Assembly (NCBI GenBank): GCA_945871425.1
Contig: CAMBVS010000014.1
Span: 1 to 64,000, forward strand
Length of the DNA stretch: 64,000 nt
Direction of reading: 5' to 3'
DNA from: Rhizobium sp. Q54
Lineage (GTDB): Bacteria > Pseudomonadota > Alphaproteobacteria > SHVZ01
Of this stretch, positions 7,925 to 16,479 are shown piece after piece; the stretch's first letter is position 1; every line of letters begins with the position of its first letter. The notes under the pieces were generated by a model. The model had not been told where the DNA came from and did no database searches. It was given only the letters and a program-made list of their open reading frames with translations. A program made the translations under genes and the position numbers.

Positions 7925-9043
7925 ATGAACGACCTCTCCGGCCTTCTCATCGTCACCCTCGAACAGGCGGTGGCGGCGCCCTATTGCTCGGGCCGGCTCG
8001 CCGATGCCGGCGCCCGCGTCATCAAGATCGAGCGCGCCGAGGGCGACTTCGCCCGGCGCTACGACAAGGCGGTGAAAGGCGAGTCGGCCTATTTCGTCTG
8101 GCTCAACCGGGGAAAGGAGTCGCTCACCCTCGACATCAAGGACGACGCCGACAAGGCGCTGCTCGCCCGCATCCTCGCCAAGGCCGACGTGCTGATCCAG
8201 AACTTGGCGCCGGGCGCGGCCGAGCGTGCCGGTTTCGGGTCCGAGGAATGGCGGAAGCGCAACCCGCGCCTGATCACCTGCGACATCTCCGGCTACGGCG
8301 AGGAGGGTCCCTACGCCGACATGAAGGCCTATGACCTGCTGGTCCAGGCCGAGACCGGGCTCTGCTCGATCAATGGCGGCCCCGAAGCGCCCGCCCGTGT
8401 GGGGGTGAGCGTCTGCGACATCGCCGCCGGAATGGCGGCGCATGCGGCGATCCTGCAAGCGCTCTATGCGCGGGAACGCTCGGGCGAGGGCCGCGGCATC
8501 AAGACCTCGCTCTTCGCCGGCATGGCCGACTGGATGACGGTGCCCTATCTGCACCTAGTCTATGGCGGCAAAGCGCCGGAGCGGAGCGGCCTCGACCATC
8601 CATCGATCGCCCCCTACGGCCCCTACCGCTGCGCCGACGGCGCCGTGCTGGTCTCAATCCAGAACGAGCGCGAATGGAGGAGCCTCTGCGAGGGTGTGCT
8701 GCAGGCGCCGGGCCTCGCCACCGAAGCCGCCTTCGCCGACAACCTGATCCGCGTCGCCAATCGCGACGCGCTCAAGCTTAGGATGGAAGCGATCCTGACA
8801 AGGCTGCCGCGGGTCGAGGTCGAGCGTCGGCTGAAGCAGGCCCAGGTCGCCTATGGCGGCCTCAACACCGTCGCGGACTTCGCCAGGCATCCGCAGCTCC
8901 GCACGGTTCCGGTCGAGACGCCGGCCGGTGCCATCGACCTGATCGCGCCACCGGTCGCGATCACCGGCGACACGCTCGCGCTCGGCCCGGTGCCGGCCGC
9001 CGGCCAGCACACCGATGCGATCCGGCGGGAATTCGCCGCTTGA
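7925..9043 (+). CDS. CaiB/BaiF family (class III) CoA-transferase, copy 1
   Basis: A 372-residue class III CoA-transferase. The family's catalytic aspartate is Asp137 in the YDLLVQAETGL segment, preceded by the nucleotide-binding stretch VLIQNLAPGAAERAG, the usual V-(E/Q)-N-x-x-P-G motif. These enzymes move CoA between carboxylic acids by a ping-pong mechanism with an aspartyl-CoA thioester intermediate. At 372 residues it is slightly shorter than the ~400 of copy 2 at 56977-58173. The ATG at 7925 starts the conserved domain directly. It overlaps the TTG start of the MFS gene, so uptake or efflux and CoA activation of the same acid may be linked. The substrate is unknown. Confidence 0.88.
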   Translation: MNDLSGLLIVTLEQAVAAPYCSGRLADAGARVIKIERAEGDFARRYDKAVKGESAYFVWLNRGKESLTLDIKDDADKALLARILAKADVLIQNLAPGAAERAGFGSEEWRKRNPRLITCDISGYGEEGPYADMKAYDLLVQAETGLCSINGGPEAPARVGVSVCDIAAGMAAHAAILQALYARERSGEGRGIKTSLFAGMADWMTVPYLHLVYGGKAPERSGLDHPSIAPYGPYRCADGAVLVSIQNEREWRSLCEGVLQAPGLATEAAFADNLIRVANRDALKLRMEAILTRLPRVEVERRLKQAQVAYGGLNTVADFARHPQLRTVPVETPAGAIDLIAPPVAITGDTLALGPVPAAGQHTDAIRREFAA

Positions 9044-10401
9044 GGTCACGCCGGCCGGCCAACATCGTCGTGCCGATGATCGTCGCCTGCGCCAACTTCA
9101 TGCAGAACCTGGATTCGACGGTGATCGCGACGGCGCTGCCGGCGATCGGCCAGTCGCTGGGCGAGGATCCGCTCCGCCTCAACCTCGCCATCACCTCCTA
9201 TCTGCTCAGCCTCGCCATCTTCGGCTTCATCGTCGGATCGATCGGCTGCAGCTTCGCCAACTCGCTGAGCGAGCTTGTCATCGCCCGCATCGTCCAGGGC
9301 ATGGGCGGGGCGATGATGGTGCCGGTCGGACGCCTTGTCCTGCTCCGCAGCGTGCCGAAGTCCGAGCTGGTCAGCGCCATGGCCTACCTCACCATCCCGG
9401 CGCTGATCGGCCCGGTGATCGGGCCGCCGCTGGGCGGCCTCATCGTCACCTTCTTCTCCTGGCACTGGATCTTCTTCATCAACGTGCCGATCGGGATTCT
9501 GGGCATCGTGCTGGTGACGCTCTACATCCCCGAGGTGCGGGAGCCCCATCCGGGGCGGCTCGACTTCCCCGGTTTCGTGCTGGCCGCGCTCGGCCTCGCT
9601 GGACTGGTTTTCGGCTTCGAAACGGTGGGACGGGGCGCAGTGCCGGACTGGGTCACCTTCGCCCTTCTCGCCGCCGGAACGCTGGCCGTCCTCGCATATC
9701 TGGCGCATGCGCGCCGGGTCGACTCTCCGATTGTCGATCTCGGCCTCTTCGCGCTTCCCACATACCGGGCGGCCGTGGTCGGCGGGTTCCTCTTCCGGGT
9801 CGGCATCGGCGGGCTGCCGTTCCTGCTGCCGATGCTGCTGCAGGTGGGCTTCGGGCTCTCTGCTCTCTCCTCCGGCTTGATCACCTTCGCCAGCGCCGCC
9901 GGCGCGCTTACGATGAAGTTCACCGCCGGGCCGATCATCCGGGCGCTGGGATTCCGCCGGGTGCTGCTCTGGAACGTCGGCCTTTCCAGCCTCTTCCTGT
10001 TCGCCTACGGCTTCTTCGAGCCGACGACCTCGCATCTCGTCATCTTCCTGGCCCTGCTCGCCGGCGGCTTCTTCCGCTCGCTGCAGTTCACCGCGACCGC
10101 GACCTTGACCTTCGCCGACGTGCCGCCGAAGCGGATGAGCCGCGCCACCAGCCTGTCGGCGATGATGCAGCAACTTTCGCTCAGCCTCGGCGTCGCCATC
10201 GGCGCGCTCATCCTTCACCTCTCCGTCGTCTTCCGCGACGGCGCCCAGCTCTTGGCCCAGGACTTCCTGCCGGCCTTCATCGGCGTCGGCCTGATCTCGC
10301 TGACTTCAGTCTTCCTATTCCTGCCGCTGGCGCCCGATGCCGGCGCCGAGGTCAGCGGCCATGACGGTGCCCGCAACCGGCGCACACAGACGGCGGATTA
10401 G
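9040..10401 (+). CDS. MFS transporter, DHA2 (EmrB/QacA) type drug exporter
   Basis: A 453-residue multi-pass membrane protein. The first helix carries NLDSTVIATALPAIG, the signature of the DHA2 family of 14-TM proton-coupled exporters, and the motif-C-like run IGPVIGPPLGGLI follows in helix 5. The start is a TTG whose last two bases fall in the CoA-transferase stop codon (TTGA), with no strong Shine-Dalgarno sequence; an ATG at 9076 is the alternative. Export of a toxic organic acid or drug across the inner membrane is the family role, and the coupling to the CoA-transferase is suggestive only. Confidence 0.85.
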   Translation: MRSRRPANIVVPMIVACANFMQNLDSTVIATALPAIGQSLGEDPLRLNLAITSYLLSLAIFGFIVGSIGCSFANSLSELVIARIVQGMGGAMMVPVGRLVLLRSVPKSELVSAMAYLTIPALIGPVIGPPLGGLIVTFFSWHWIFFINVPIGILGIVLVTLYIPEVREPHPGRLDFPGFVLAALGLAGLVFGFETVGRGAVPDWVTFALLAAGTLAVLAYLAHARRVDSPIVDLGLFALPTYRAAVVGGFLFRVGIGGLPFLLPMLLQVGFGLSALSSGLITFASAAGALTMKFTAGPIIRALGFRRVLLWNVGLSSLFLFAYGFFEPTTSHLVIFLALLAGGFFRSLQFTATATLTFADVPPKRMSRATSLSAMMQQLSLSLGVAIGALILHLSVVFRDGAQLLAQDFLPAFIGVGLISLTSVFLFLPLAPDAGAEVSGHDGARNRRTQTAD

Positions 10402-10488
10402 TACCGGCTGAGTCCAGATCCTATTGCCACGCGCCGGGCGTCGGCGCAGACTTTCCGATGGGAAAAGAATTAATCGGGGAGTGATCAA

Positions 10489-12072
10489 ATGTCAGGAAGA
10501 CTCGTCGCCTATCTCCTGGGCGCGGTAGCGGCGGCGGCGCTGGTCGCCCCCCCACCCGCATTGGCCCAGAAGGTACTGAAAGTCGTGCCGCAGGCGGATG
10601 TCCGCGTGCTCGACCCCTTCGTCAACAACTCGGGCATCACCACCGAGTTCGCCTACATGGTCTATGACACGCTGCTCGCCGTCGACAAGGACGAGCGCCC
10701 GCAGCCGCAGATGGCCGAGAGCTTCCAGATGTCGGCCGACGGCCTCACCTATACCTTCAAGCTCCGACCGGGGCAGAAGTTCTCGGACGGCTCGCCGGTG
10801 CGTGCCGCCGATGTCGCCGCCTCGCTCAAGCGTTGGGCGGGCCGCGACATCGCCGGCAAGCGAATGGTCGAGCTCGGCGCGACCTTCGAGGCCGCCGACG
10901 ACTCGACCATGCTCTTGAGGCTGAAGGAGCCATTCGGCCTCACGCTCGACACGCTGTCCAAGACCGTGTCGATGCCGACCTTCGTCATGCGCGAGAAAGA
11001 GGCGAATGTCGACGTCAACACCGCGGTAACCGACATCATCGGCTCGGGTCCCTACCTGTTCAAGAAGGACGAGTGGGTGCCCGGCAGCAAGGTCGTGTTC
11101 ACCAAGAGCCCGACCGCCGTGCCGCGCAGCGACGCGCCGAACTTCTACGCCGGCGCCAAGCTTGCCAAGATCGAGCGCGTCGAATGGATCATCATTCCCG
11201 ACACGGCCACCGCGAGCGCCGCGCTAACCCAGGGCGAGGTCGACTTCTGGGAATCGCCGCCGGGCGACCTGATCCCGATCCTGAAGCGCAACAAGGACAT
11301 CAACATCGCAGTCCACAATCCGTCCGGCTTCATGGCCTATCTCCGGCCGAACTTCCTGCATCCGCCCTTCGACAACCCGAAGGCGCGGCAGGCGCTGCTC
11401 TATGCGGTGAACCAGCCGGACTACATGGCGTCGGCCATCGGCGGCGATCCCACCCTCTACAAGCAGTGCAACGCCTGGCTCGTCTGCGGCACGAAATACG
11501 CGAGCGAGGCCGGCACCGAGGACTTCAGGAAGCCCAATCTCGACAAGGCCAAGGCACTGCTGAAGGAAGCCGGCTACACCAACCAGAAGGTCGTGATCCT
11601 GCAGCCGTCCGACTTCAAGGTGATCCGCGACCTGACCGAGGTCACGATCCAGCGGCTTCGTGAGATCGGCATGAACATCGAGATCGAGTCGATCGACTGG
11701 GGCCAGCTGATCCTACGCCGCGGCAAGAAGGAGCCGATCGGCCAGGGCGGCTGGAGCATGTACCACACCTACTCGACCGGCTATGAGCTCGGGCCGCCGA
11801 ACGCCAACTTCAATATCTCCGGCGCCTGCGAGCAGAAGAGCTGGTTCGGCTGGCCCTGCGATCCGGAGACCGAGCGGCTGCGCGACTCCTTCGCCAAGGA
11901 AGGCGATCTCGCCAAGCGCAAGGCGATCGCCGAGGCCCTGCAGAAGCGCGCCGTCGAGTTCGTGCACTACGTGCCACTCGGCCAGTTCTTCTCGCCGGTC
12001 GCCTACCGCACCAACCTCAAGGGCGTGATGCAGGTGCCGTGGGCGGTCTACTGGAACATCGAGAAGAACTGA
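10489..12072 (+). CDS. ABC transporter substrate-binding protein, family 5, second orphan
   Basis: A 527-residue secreted solute-binding protein with an N-terminal signal sequence that ends near PPALAQ (about residue 26). SBP_bac_5 motifs are present: LRPGQKFSDGSPVRAADVAAS and GSGPYLFKKDEWVPGSKVVF, and two Cys pairs are visible in the C-terminal half (CNAWLVCG and CEQKSWFGWPC), which may form disulfides in the periplasm. A GGGGAG ribosome-binding site precedes the ATG. It stands alone between an MFS gene and a strong terminator, again without permease or ATPase genes. Divergence from the first binding protein suggests a different ligand. Confidence 0.9.
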   Translation: MSGRLVAYLLGAVAAAALVAPPPALAQKVLKVVPQADVRVLDPFVNNSGITTEFAYMVYDTLLAVDKDERPQPQMAESFQMSADGLTYTFKLRPGQKFSDGSPVRAADVAASLKRWAGRDIAGKRMVELGATFEAADDSTMLLRLKEPFGLTLDTLSKTVSMPTFVMREKEANVDVNTAVTDIIGSGPYLFKKDEWVPGSKVVFTKSPTAVPRSDAPNFYAGAKLAKIERVEWIIIPDTATASAALTQGEVDFWESPPGDLIPILKRNKDINIAVHNPSGFMAYLRPNFLHPPFDNPKARQALLYAVNQPDYMASAIGGDPTLYKQCNAWLVCGTKYASEAGTEDFRKPNLDKAKALLKEAGYTNQKVVILQPSDFKVIRDLTEVTIQRLREIGMNIEIESIDWGQLILRRGKKEPIGQGGWSMYHTYSTGYELGPPNANFNISGACEQKSWFGWPCDPETERLRDSFAKEGDLAKRKAIAEALQKRAVEFVHYVPLGQFFSPVAYRTNLKGVMQVPWAVYWNIEKN

Positions 12073-12099
12073 GACTCAGCCTTATCGCCTAAGTCGAAG

Positions 12100-12128
12100 G
12101 ATCGAGCGGGCCAAAAGCCCGCTCGATC
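12100..12128 (+). terminator. Strong rho-independent-type terminator
   Basis: A perfect 12-base-pair stem, GATCGAGCGGGC (12100-12111) and GCCCGCTCGATC (12117-12128), closes a CAAAA loop just after the binding protein gene. The following TGCTTTGG is only moderately T-rich. Because the stem is symmetric, it may also stop transcripts of the convergent hydrolase gene, whose stop codon is 30 bases away. Confidence 0.75.
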
Positions 12129-12157
12129 TGCTTTGGCGTCTCCCGTTGACGGCGCCG

Positions 12158-13201
12158 TCATCGGACTCCCAGCGCCGTCCCGAAGAACTGGAGCGCCGCG
12201 GCCGCGATCTCGCCATGCAGGGCGCGGCGATCGACGCCGGCCTCGTCGATGCAGCCGCCGGGAAACTCGTCCTTGCCTTCCTGGTCGCATTCGTTGGTGA
12301 AGATCTCGTGACCCACCGGCCCGGGGATGACCCATAGCCTCGCGCCGGGAATGTGCTCCGCCGCGAATACGGCGTTTTCCTTGGGCGGTGTCTGCGTGTC
12401 GCCGGCGCCGACGGTCAGGAACGCCGGCACGGCGAGCTGACGCAGACCCTCGGGGCTCATGCCGAACGCCTGGACGATGCCCGGCGCCATGGCGAAAACG
12501 CCCTTCACGCGCCCGTCCCTGACCTCCAGCGCCGGCGCCGCGTCGAGCGGCAGGCCGCGACGGATGTGCTCGGGGATCCGTGGATTGTTGATGAACAGCC
12601 GCTGGAAGGCGAGGAACTTGTCGGCGTCGACGCGCGCTCCGCCGATCCACAGCGAGGTGAAGCCGCCCTGTGAATGACCGGCGACGCCGATCCGGTCGGC
12701 GTCGATATGCGCGCGCCACAGCGGATCGTCGAGCAGGAAGGTGATGGCGATCGAGAGATCGACGGGCCGCTGCCAGATCCTGTTGGCGAGATAACCGATG
12801 TCTCGGTCATAGGTGTTGGCGCGATAATGGTTCATGGCGGCGACGACATAGCCCTTGGCGGCGAGCGCCTGGGCGAACCAGGCATATTGCCAGGCATCGC
12901 TGCCGCGCCCATGCGACAGCATGATCAGCGGCCGCTTCCCGGCATCCGGCGCGACCGGCGCGGCAGGATAGACCGTGACGTTGGTCACATAGGGAAATGG
13001 AAATGTCGGCGTGCCCGCGGCGGGCGGCGCGGCCGGGTAGAACACGGCCATCCAGAGCGGCCGCTGGTCTTTCGGATCGACGAATTCAATCTGCCGCAGG
13101 CCGACGGCCCAGTCCGTCGCGCTTGCCTGCATCGGGGCGAACGCCAGGCTGAGCGACACCGCCGCAGCCGCCAGCAGAACCCGCCTTGCCATTGGGGACA
13201 T
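12158..13201 (-). CDS. Secreted alpha/beta hydrolase (dienelactone hydrolase / PAF-acetylhydrolase-like)
   Basis: A 347-residue hydrolase with a signal peptide (residues ~4-28, ending QASA). The nucleophile is Ser177 in GHSQGG and an oxyanion-type LSHGRGSDAW motif lies upstream, as in the PAF-acetylhydrolase/dienelactone hydrolase group. A Cys in FTNECDQEG and one in FPGGCIDEAG could pair in the periplasm. I chose the ATG at 13201 because GGAGGGG sits directly upstream; an ATG three codons later (13192) is nearly as good. Its substrate, an ester or lipid, cannot be told. It is a single-gene unit facing the binding protein gene. Confidence 0.8.
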   Translation of the reverse strand: MSPMARRVLLAAAAVSLSLAFAPMQASATDWAVGLRQIEFVDPKDQRPLWMAVFYPAAPPAAGTPTFPFPYVTNVTVYPAAPVAPDAGKRPLIMLSHGRGSDAWQYAWFAQALAAKGYVVAAMNHYRANTYDRDIGYLANRIWQRPVDLSIAITFLLDDPLWRAHIDADRIGVAGHSQGGFTSLWIGGARVDADKFLAFQRLFINNPRIPEHIRRGLPLDAAPALEVRDGRVKGVFAMAPGIVQAFGMSPEGLRQLAVPAFLTVGAGDTQTPPKENAVFAAEHIPGARLWVIPGPVGHEIFTNECDQEGKDEFPGGCIDEAGVDRRALHGEIAAAALQFFGTALGVR

Positions 13202-13271
13202 CTCCCCTCCGTCATCGTAGCAGCGAAACCTCGCCCATCGAACGCCGCCTGGCAACTCCCCCAATCCTTGC

Positions 13272-13289
13272 CCTCCCCGTGAAGGGAGG
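13272..13289. repeat. Small C-rich/G-rich hairpin
   Basis: CCTCCC (13272-13277) and GGGAGG (13284-13289) around a six-base loop, in the 96-base gap between the M81 gene stop and the hydrolase start. It resembles the inner part of the element at 7808-7904. It may be a remnant copy or a terminator for the M81 gene. Confidence 0.4.
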
Positions 13290-13297
13290 TTACGAAA

Positions 13298-14773
13298 TCA
13301 AGGGTACGTCACCTCCAGATCAAGCGGGTAGAAGGCGCGCTCGAGCCGCGTATAGGGCATGCGTTCGACGTTGGACGAGCAGACGCCCGGTGTGTCGACA
13401 TAGATGTGCCCCTCCGCCATCTTCCCGAAGATGCCGCTCCAGGCACTGGCGCATTTGGCCGAGACCATCTTCGCCGTCTCCGGCTCGACGCCGGGAATGC
13501 GCAGATGCAGCGTGTCGAACGGAATCGCGCGCTCGCTGGTCAGGATGACCCGAACGCCGGCGGTCGCCACCGTCGCCACCAGCCCGAGATCGGCCGGCTG
13601 CCCGGTCATCCAGGTCGAGTCCCGCCTATAGCTGACCGGTGCGGCGAAGGTCACGGTGCCGTCGATCGCGACCGGCTCGCCATGCAGCGCCAGGGTCCTG
13701 CCGCCGACCTTGCCACGGAAACGCCCGCCGACGCCGATCTCGGCTGCGGCCTTCGCGGCATCCGGATCCCACATCACCACGGCGGCCTCGCGGGCATGGC
13801 CGTCGAGGAGCGCCTTCAAGAGATGCGTGCCGTCGCCGGGCGCGCCGCCGCCGATATTGTCGGCCGGCTCGACCAGGAAGATCGGCCCGGCATTGGCGGC
13901 GACCGCGCGTCGCACCGCCTCGGCCGGCTCGACCAGGTCGGGCTTGAACTCGGCGCGGCGCGACCAGACGGCATCCGCGAGCCGGTCGGCAGCGGCCTCG
14001 GCGACACCGGCTTCGCCATAGACCAGCACGGCCATACCGAGTTGGGGCACGTCGCAATAGGCGAAGGCGCCGAGCACCGAGGCCGTGACGACCGCCGGAT
14101 CCCGCTCGACCGTGGCGAGATCGCCCATGATCTCCCGCATCGGGCTCTCATGTGTCGGCTGGCGCTGCGGCACGGTGATGATCGGCAGCTTGCGGAAGAC
14201 CTTGTGGGGCCTCGTGCCGGTGGCGATCAGCCCGGAGATGATCCGTGCCGCGTCTTCGCCCCGCGCGCCCATATCGACATGCGGCAAGGTCTTGTAGGCG
14301 ATCAGCACATCGGCCGGATCGACCAGCGCCTGCTCGACATTGGCGTGGAAATCGATGGTGCAGACCAGCGGCAGGTCGGGGCCGACGATGTCGCGGACGG
14401 CCTGTACGACGAAGGCATCGGCCTGGTCGATGCCGTCTGCGACCATCGCGCCGTGGAGCGCCAGCAGCACGCCGTCGAGCGGCCCGGCGGCCTCGATGTC
14501 GGCCTTGAGCCGACCGATCAGGAGGTCGATGACCTCGCGGCTGACCATGCCCGACGGCGCCGCGCCGATGTAGATCGAGGGGATGAGCTCGAGGCCCGCG
14601 GCCGGGGCCGCCGCGATCATGCCGCCGATCTCGGTGTTGGTGCCGCGCGAGCCGGTGATGACCGCCTCGCCTTCGAGATAGAGATAGCGGCGGAAGGCGG
14701 CGAGGTCGGTCGGGACCGGCGAGAAGCTGTTGGTCTCGTGCCAGATGCCGCCGACCAGGACGCGCTTCGCCAT
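13298..14773 (-). CDS. M81 family metallopeptidase (MlrC-like)
   Basis: A 491-residue protein with the MlrC/DUF1485 layout. The N-terminal motif GGIWHETNSFSP contains a conserved His-Glu, and DFHANV and LPHVDMGARGEDAARI provide further metal-ligand candidates. MlrC is the zinc peptidase of microcystin degradation, but most members in soil bacteria act on unknown peptides or amides. It begins four bases after the HpcH/HpaI aldolase stop, forming a two-gene unit. No microcystinase (mlrA) or mlrB is present, so a microcystin role should not be assumed. Confidence 0.88.
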   Translation of the reverse strand: MAKRVLVGGIWHETNSFSPVPTDLAAFRRYLYLEGEAVITGSRGTNTEIGGMIAAAPAAGLELIPSIYIGAAPSGMVSREVIDLLIGRLKADIEAAGPLDGVLLALHGAMVADGIDQADAFVVQAVRDIVGPDLPLVCTIDFHANVEQALVDPADVLIAYKTLPHVDMGARGEDAARIISGLIATGTRPHKVFRKLPIITVPQRQPTHESPMREIMGDLATVERDPAVVTASVLGAFAYCDVPQLGMAVLVYGEAGVAEAAADRLADAVWSRRAEFKPDLVEPAEAVRRAVAANAGPIFLVEPADNIGGGAPGDGTHLLKALLDGHAREAAVVMWDPDAAKAAAEIGVGGRFRGKVGGRTLALHGEPVAIDGTVTFAAPVSYRRDSTWMTGQPADLGLVATVATAGVRVILTSERAIPFDTLHLRIPGVEPETAKMVSAKCASAWSGIFGKMAEGHIYVDTPGVCSSNVERMPYTRLERAFYPLDLEVTYP

Positions 14774-14777
14774 CGGC

Positions 14778-15554
14778 CTATTTCCCCTTGCCCTTGATCG
14801 CGTCCAGGCCGGCCTTATAGGCGGATGCGATCAGCATGGTGTCGGTCGAGTAAATGACCATGCGGAAGCCCTTCTTCATCCACGCCTTGGCCGCCTCGGG
14901 CGAGGCCACCAGGCAGACGCCCGGCTTCTTGTGGCGCTTGCAGGCGGCGATCACCTTGTCGACCGCGGCGGAGAACCTCGGATGCGTGTAGTTGCCGGGC
15001 ACGCCGAGCGAGACCGAGAGGTCCATATGGCCGACGAAGGCGGCGTCGATGCCCGGCACCGAGATGATCTCCTCGATGTTCTCGACACCCTTCGCCGTCT
15101 CGATCTTCGGAATGATCATGTTGCGCTTGTCGGCGGCCTTGATCTGCTTGTCGAGTCCGCCCAGCGAGTAGTCGTCCTGGGCGATGCCGAAGGCGACGCC
15201 GCGCTTGCCCTTCGGCGGATAGTGCGTGACCGCCGCGATCCTCTCCGCCTGCTCGCGGGTCTCGACCACCGGGATCATCAGCCCCATGGCGCCGCAGTCG
15301 AGCGGCAGCTGGATCATCACCGGGTCCTGCGAGGCGACGTTGACCATCGGCACGATCCTGAGGCCGCGGCACATCGCCATCTGGTCCTTGATCTTGCCGA
15401 TGTCGAAGCAGGCCGCCTCCATGTCGTACATGATGAAGTCGGCGCCTGCGTTCTCGAAGATCTTGGCGAGGCCCGGCCCCGCCAGATCGAGGATCATCGT
15501 GCCGAAGGCGGCCTCGCCGCGCGCCAGCTTCGCCTTCACCGGATTGGGCCGCAT
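14778..15554 (-). CDS. HpcH/HpaI family aldolase (class II, metal-dependent)
   Basis: A 258-residue TIM-barrel protein of the HpcH/HpaI/citrate lyase-beta family, with KIETAKGVENIEEIISVPGI (metal-binding Glu in IE), FVGHMDLS (metal-binding Asp) and GADFIMYDMEAA. Such enzymes cleave or form C-C bonds in 4-hydroxy-2-oxo acids, releasing pyruvate. The ATG at 15554 is preceded by GAGGAAAC, a good ribosome-binding site, and gives the usual N-terminus. It is the first gene of a pair with the M81 peptidase and is divergent from an SDR gene 89 bases away. Confidence 0.85.
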   Translation of the reverse strand: MRPNPVKAKLARGEAAFGTMILDLAGPGLAKIFENAGADFIMYDMEAACFDIGKIKDQMAMCRGLRIVPMVNVASQDPVMIQLPLDCGAMGLMIPVVETREQAERIAAVTHYPPKGKRGVAFGIAQDDYSLGGLDKQIKAADKRNMIIPKIETAKGVENIEEIISVPGIDAAFVGHMDLSVSLGVPGNYTHPRFSAAVDKVIAACKRHKKPGVCLVASPEAAKAWMKKGFRMVIYSTDTMLIASAYKAGLDAIKGKGK

Positions 15555-15643
15555 GTTTCCTCGCAGAAATTGTAAGCGGCGCATCCTAGGCTCGGATGAA
15601 CCGAGGCGCTAGACTGCGTTCACGATCGGAAATCGGAGGAACG

Positions 15644-16411
15644 ATGCTCGAGCAGTTCTCGCTCAAGGGGAAGGTCGCGCTGGTCACCGGCTCGTCCAGG
15701 GGCCTGGGATGGGCGATCGCCGACGCTCTCGGCGGCGCCGGCGCGCATGTCGTGCTGAACGGCCGCGACTCTGGCCGTCTCGCGCCCCGGCTGGAAGAAG
15801 CGAAGAAGCGTAGCTGGGGCGGCGTCTCCTCCACGATCTTCGACGTCACCGACGGGCCGGCGGTCGCTGCCGGCGTCGCCAGGATCGAGGCGGACCAGGG
15901 CCATCTCGACATCCTGGTCAACAACGCCGGCATCGTCATCCGGAAGCCGACGCTGGAGACCACCGACGCCGACTGGCAGACGGTGATCGATTCCGACCTC
16001 ACCGCCTGTTTCCGCCTGTCGCGCGAGGCCGCCCGCGGCATGACCAGGCGCAAATGGGGGCGGATCATCATGATCTCCTCGGTGATGGGCACCATCGCCA
16101 GGCCCACCATCGCCTCCTATGTCGCCTCCAAGGCCGGCCTCCATGGCCTGACGCGCGCGCTCGGCGTCGAGCTCGGCCCGATGGGGGTCAACGTCAACTG
16201 CATCGGGCCCGGCTTCTATCCGACCGAGGCCAACGACGTCGTCCGCAACAACAAGCAGTTCTACGACTGGGTCAGCGGCCGCTCTCCGCTCGGCCGCTGG
16301 GGCGATCCCAAGGAGCTCGGCGGCGCTGCGATCTACTTCGCCTCGGAGGCGTCGTCCTTCTGCAACGGCCAGGTCCTGACCATCGACGGCGGCATGATCG
16401 CGGCACTCTGA
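15644..16411 (+). CDS. SDR family oxidoreductase (gluconate 5-dehydrogenase-like)
   Basis: A 255-residue short-chain dehydrogenase. Cofactor motif TGSSRGLGWA near residue 15, NNAG, and the catalytic Tyr159-x-x-x-Lys163 in SYVASKAG, with Ser in ISSVMG. The segment GPGFYPTEAND is the usual substrate loop. NAD(P)-linked oxidation of a polyol or sugar acid is the family role. The ATG at 15644 follows a GGAGGA ribosome-binding site by three bases. Divergent neighbours are the HpcH/HpaI aldolase and M81 genes, which could mean a shared sugar-acid pathway. Confidence 0.88.
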   Translation: MLEQFSLKGKVALVTGSSRGLGWAIADALGGAGAHVVLNGRDSGRLAPRLEEAKKRSWGGVSSTIFDVTDGPAVAAGVARIEADQGHLDILVNNAGIVIRKPTLETTDADWQTVIDSDLTACFRLSREAARGMTRRKWGRIIMISSVMGTIARPTIASYVASKAGLHGLTRALGVELGPMGVNVNCIGPGFYPTEANDVVRNNKQFYDWVSGRSPLGRWGDPKELGGAAIYFASEASSFCNGQVLTIDGGMIAAL

Positions 16412-16479
16412 CGCCGGGTCGGCGGACAAAGGGCCCCTCGCCTGCGCTATTCTGCGGTCATGTCGCCTTCGATCCGCCG

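Noticed and set aside
13298-14773. M81 peptidase considered as evidence for microcystin degradation
   Set aside because: The mlrA, mlrB and mlrD genes are absent, and MlrC-like proteins are widespread in bacteria that never meet microcystin.
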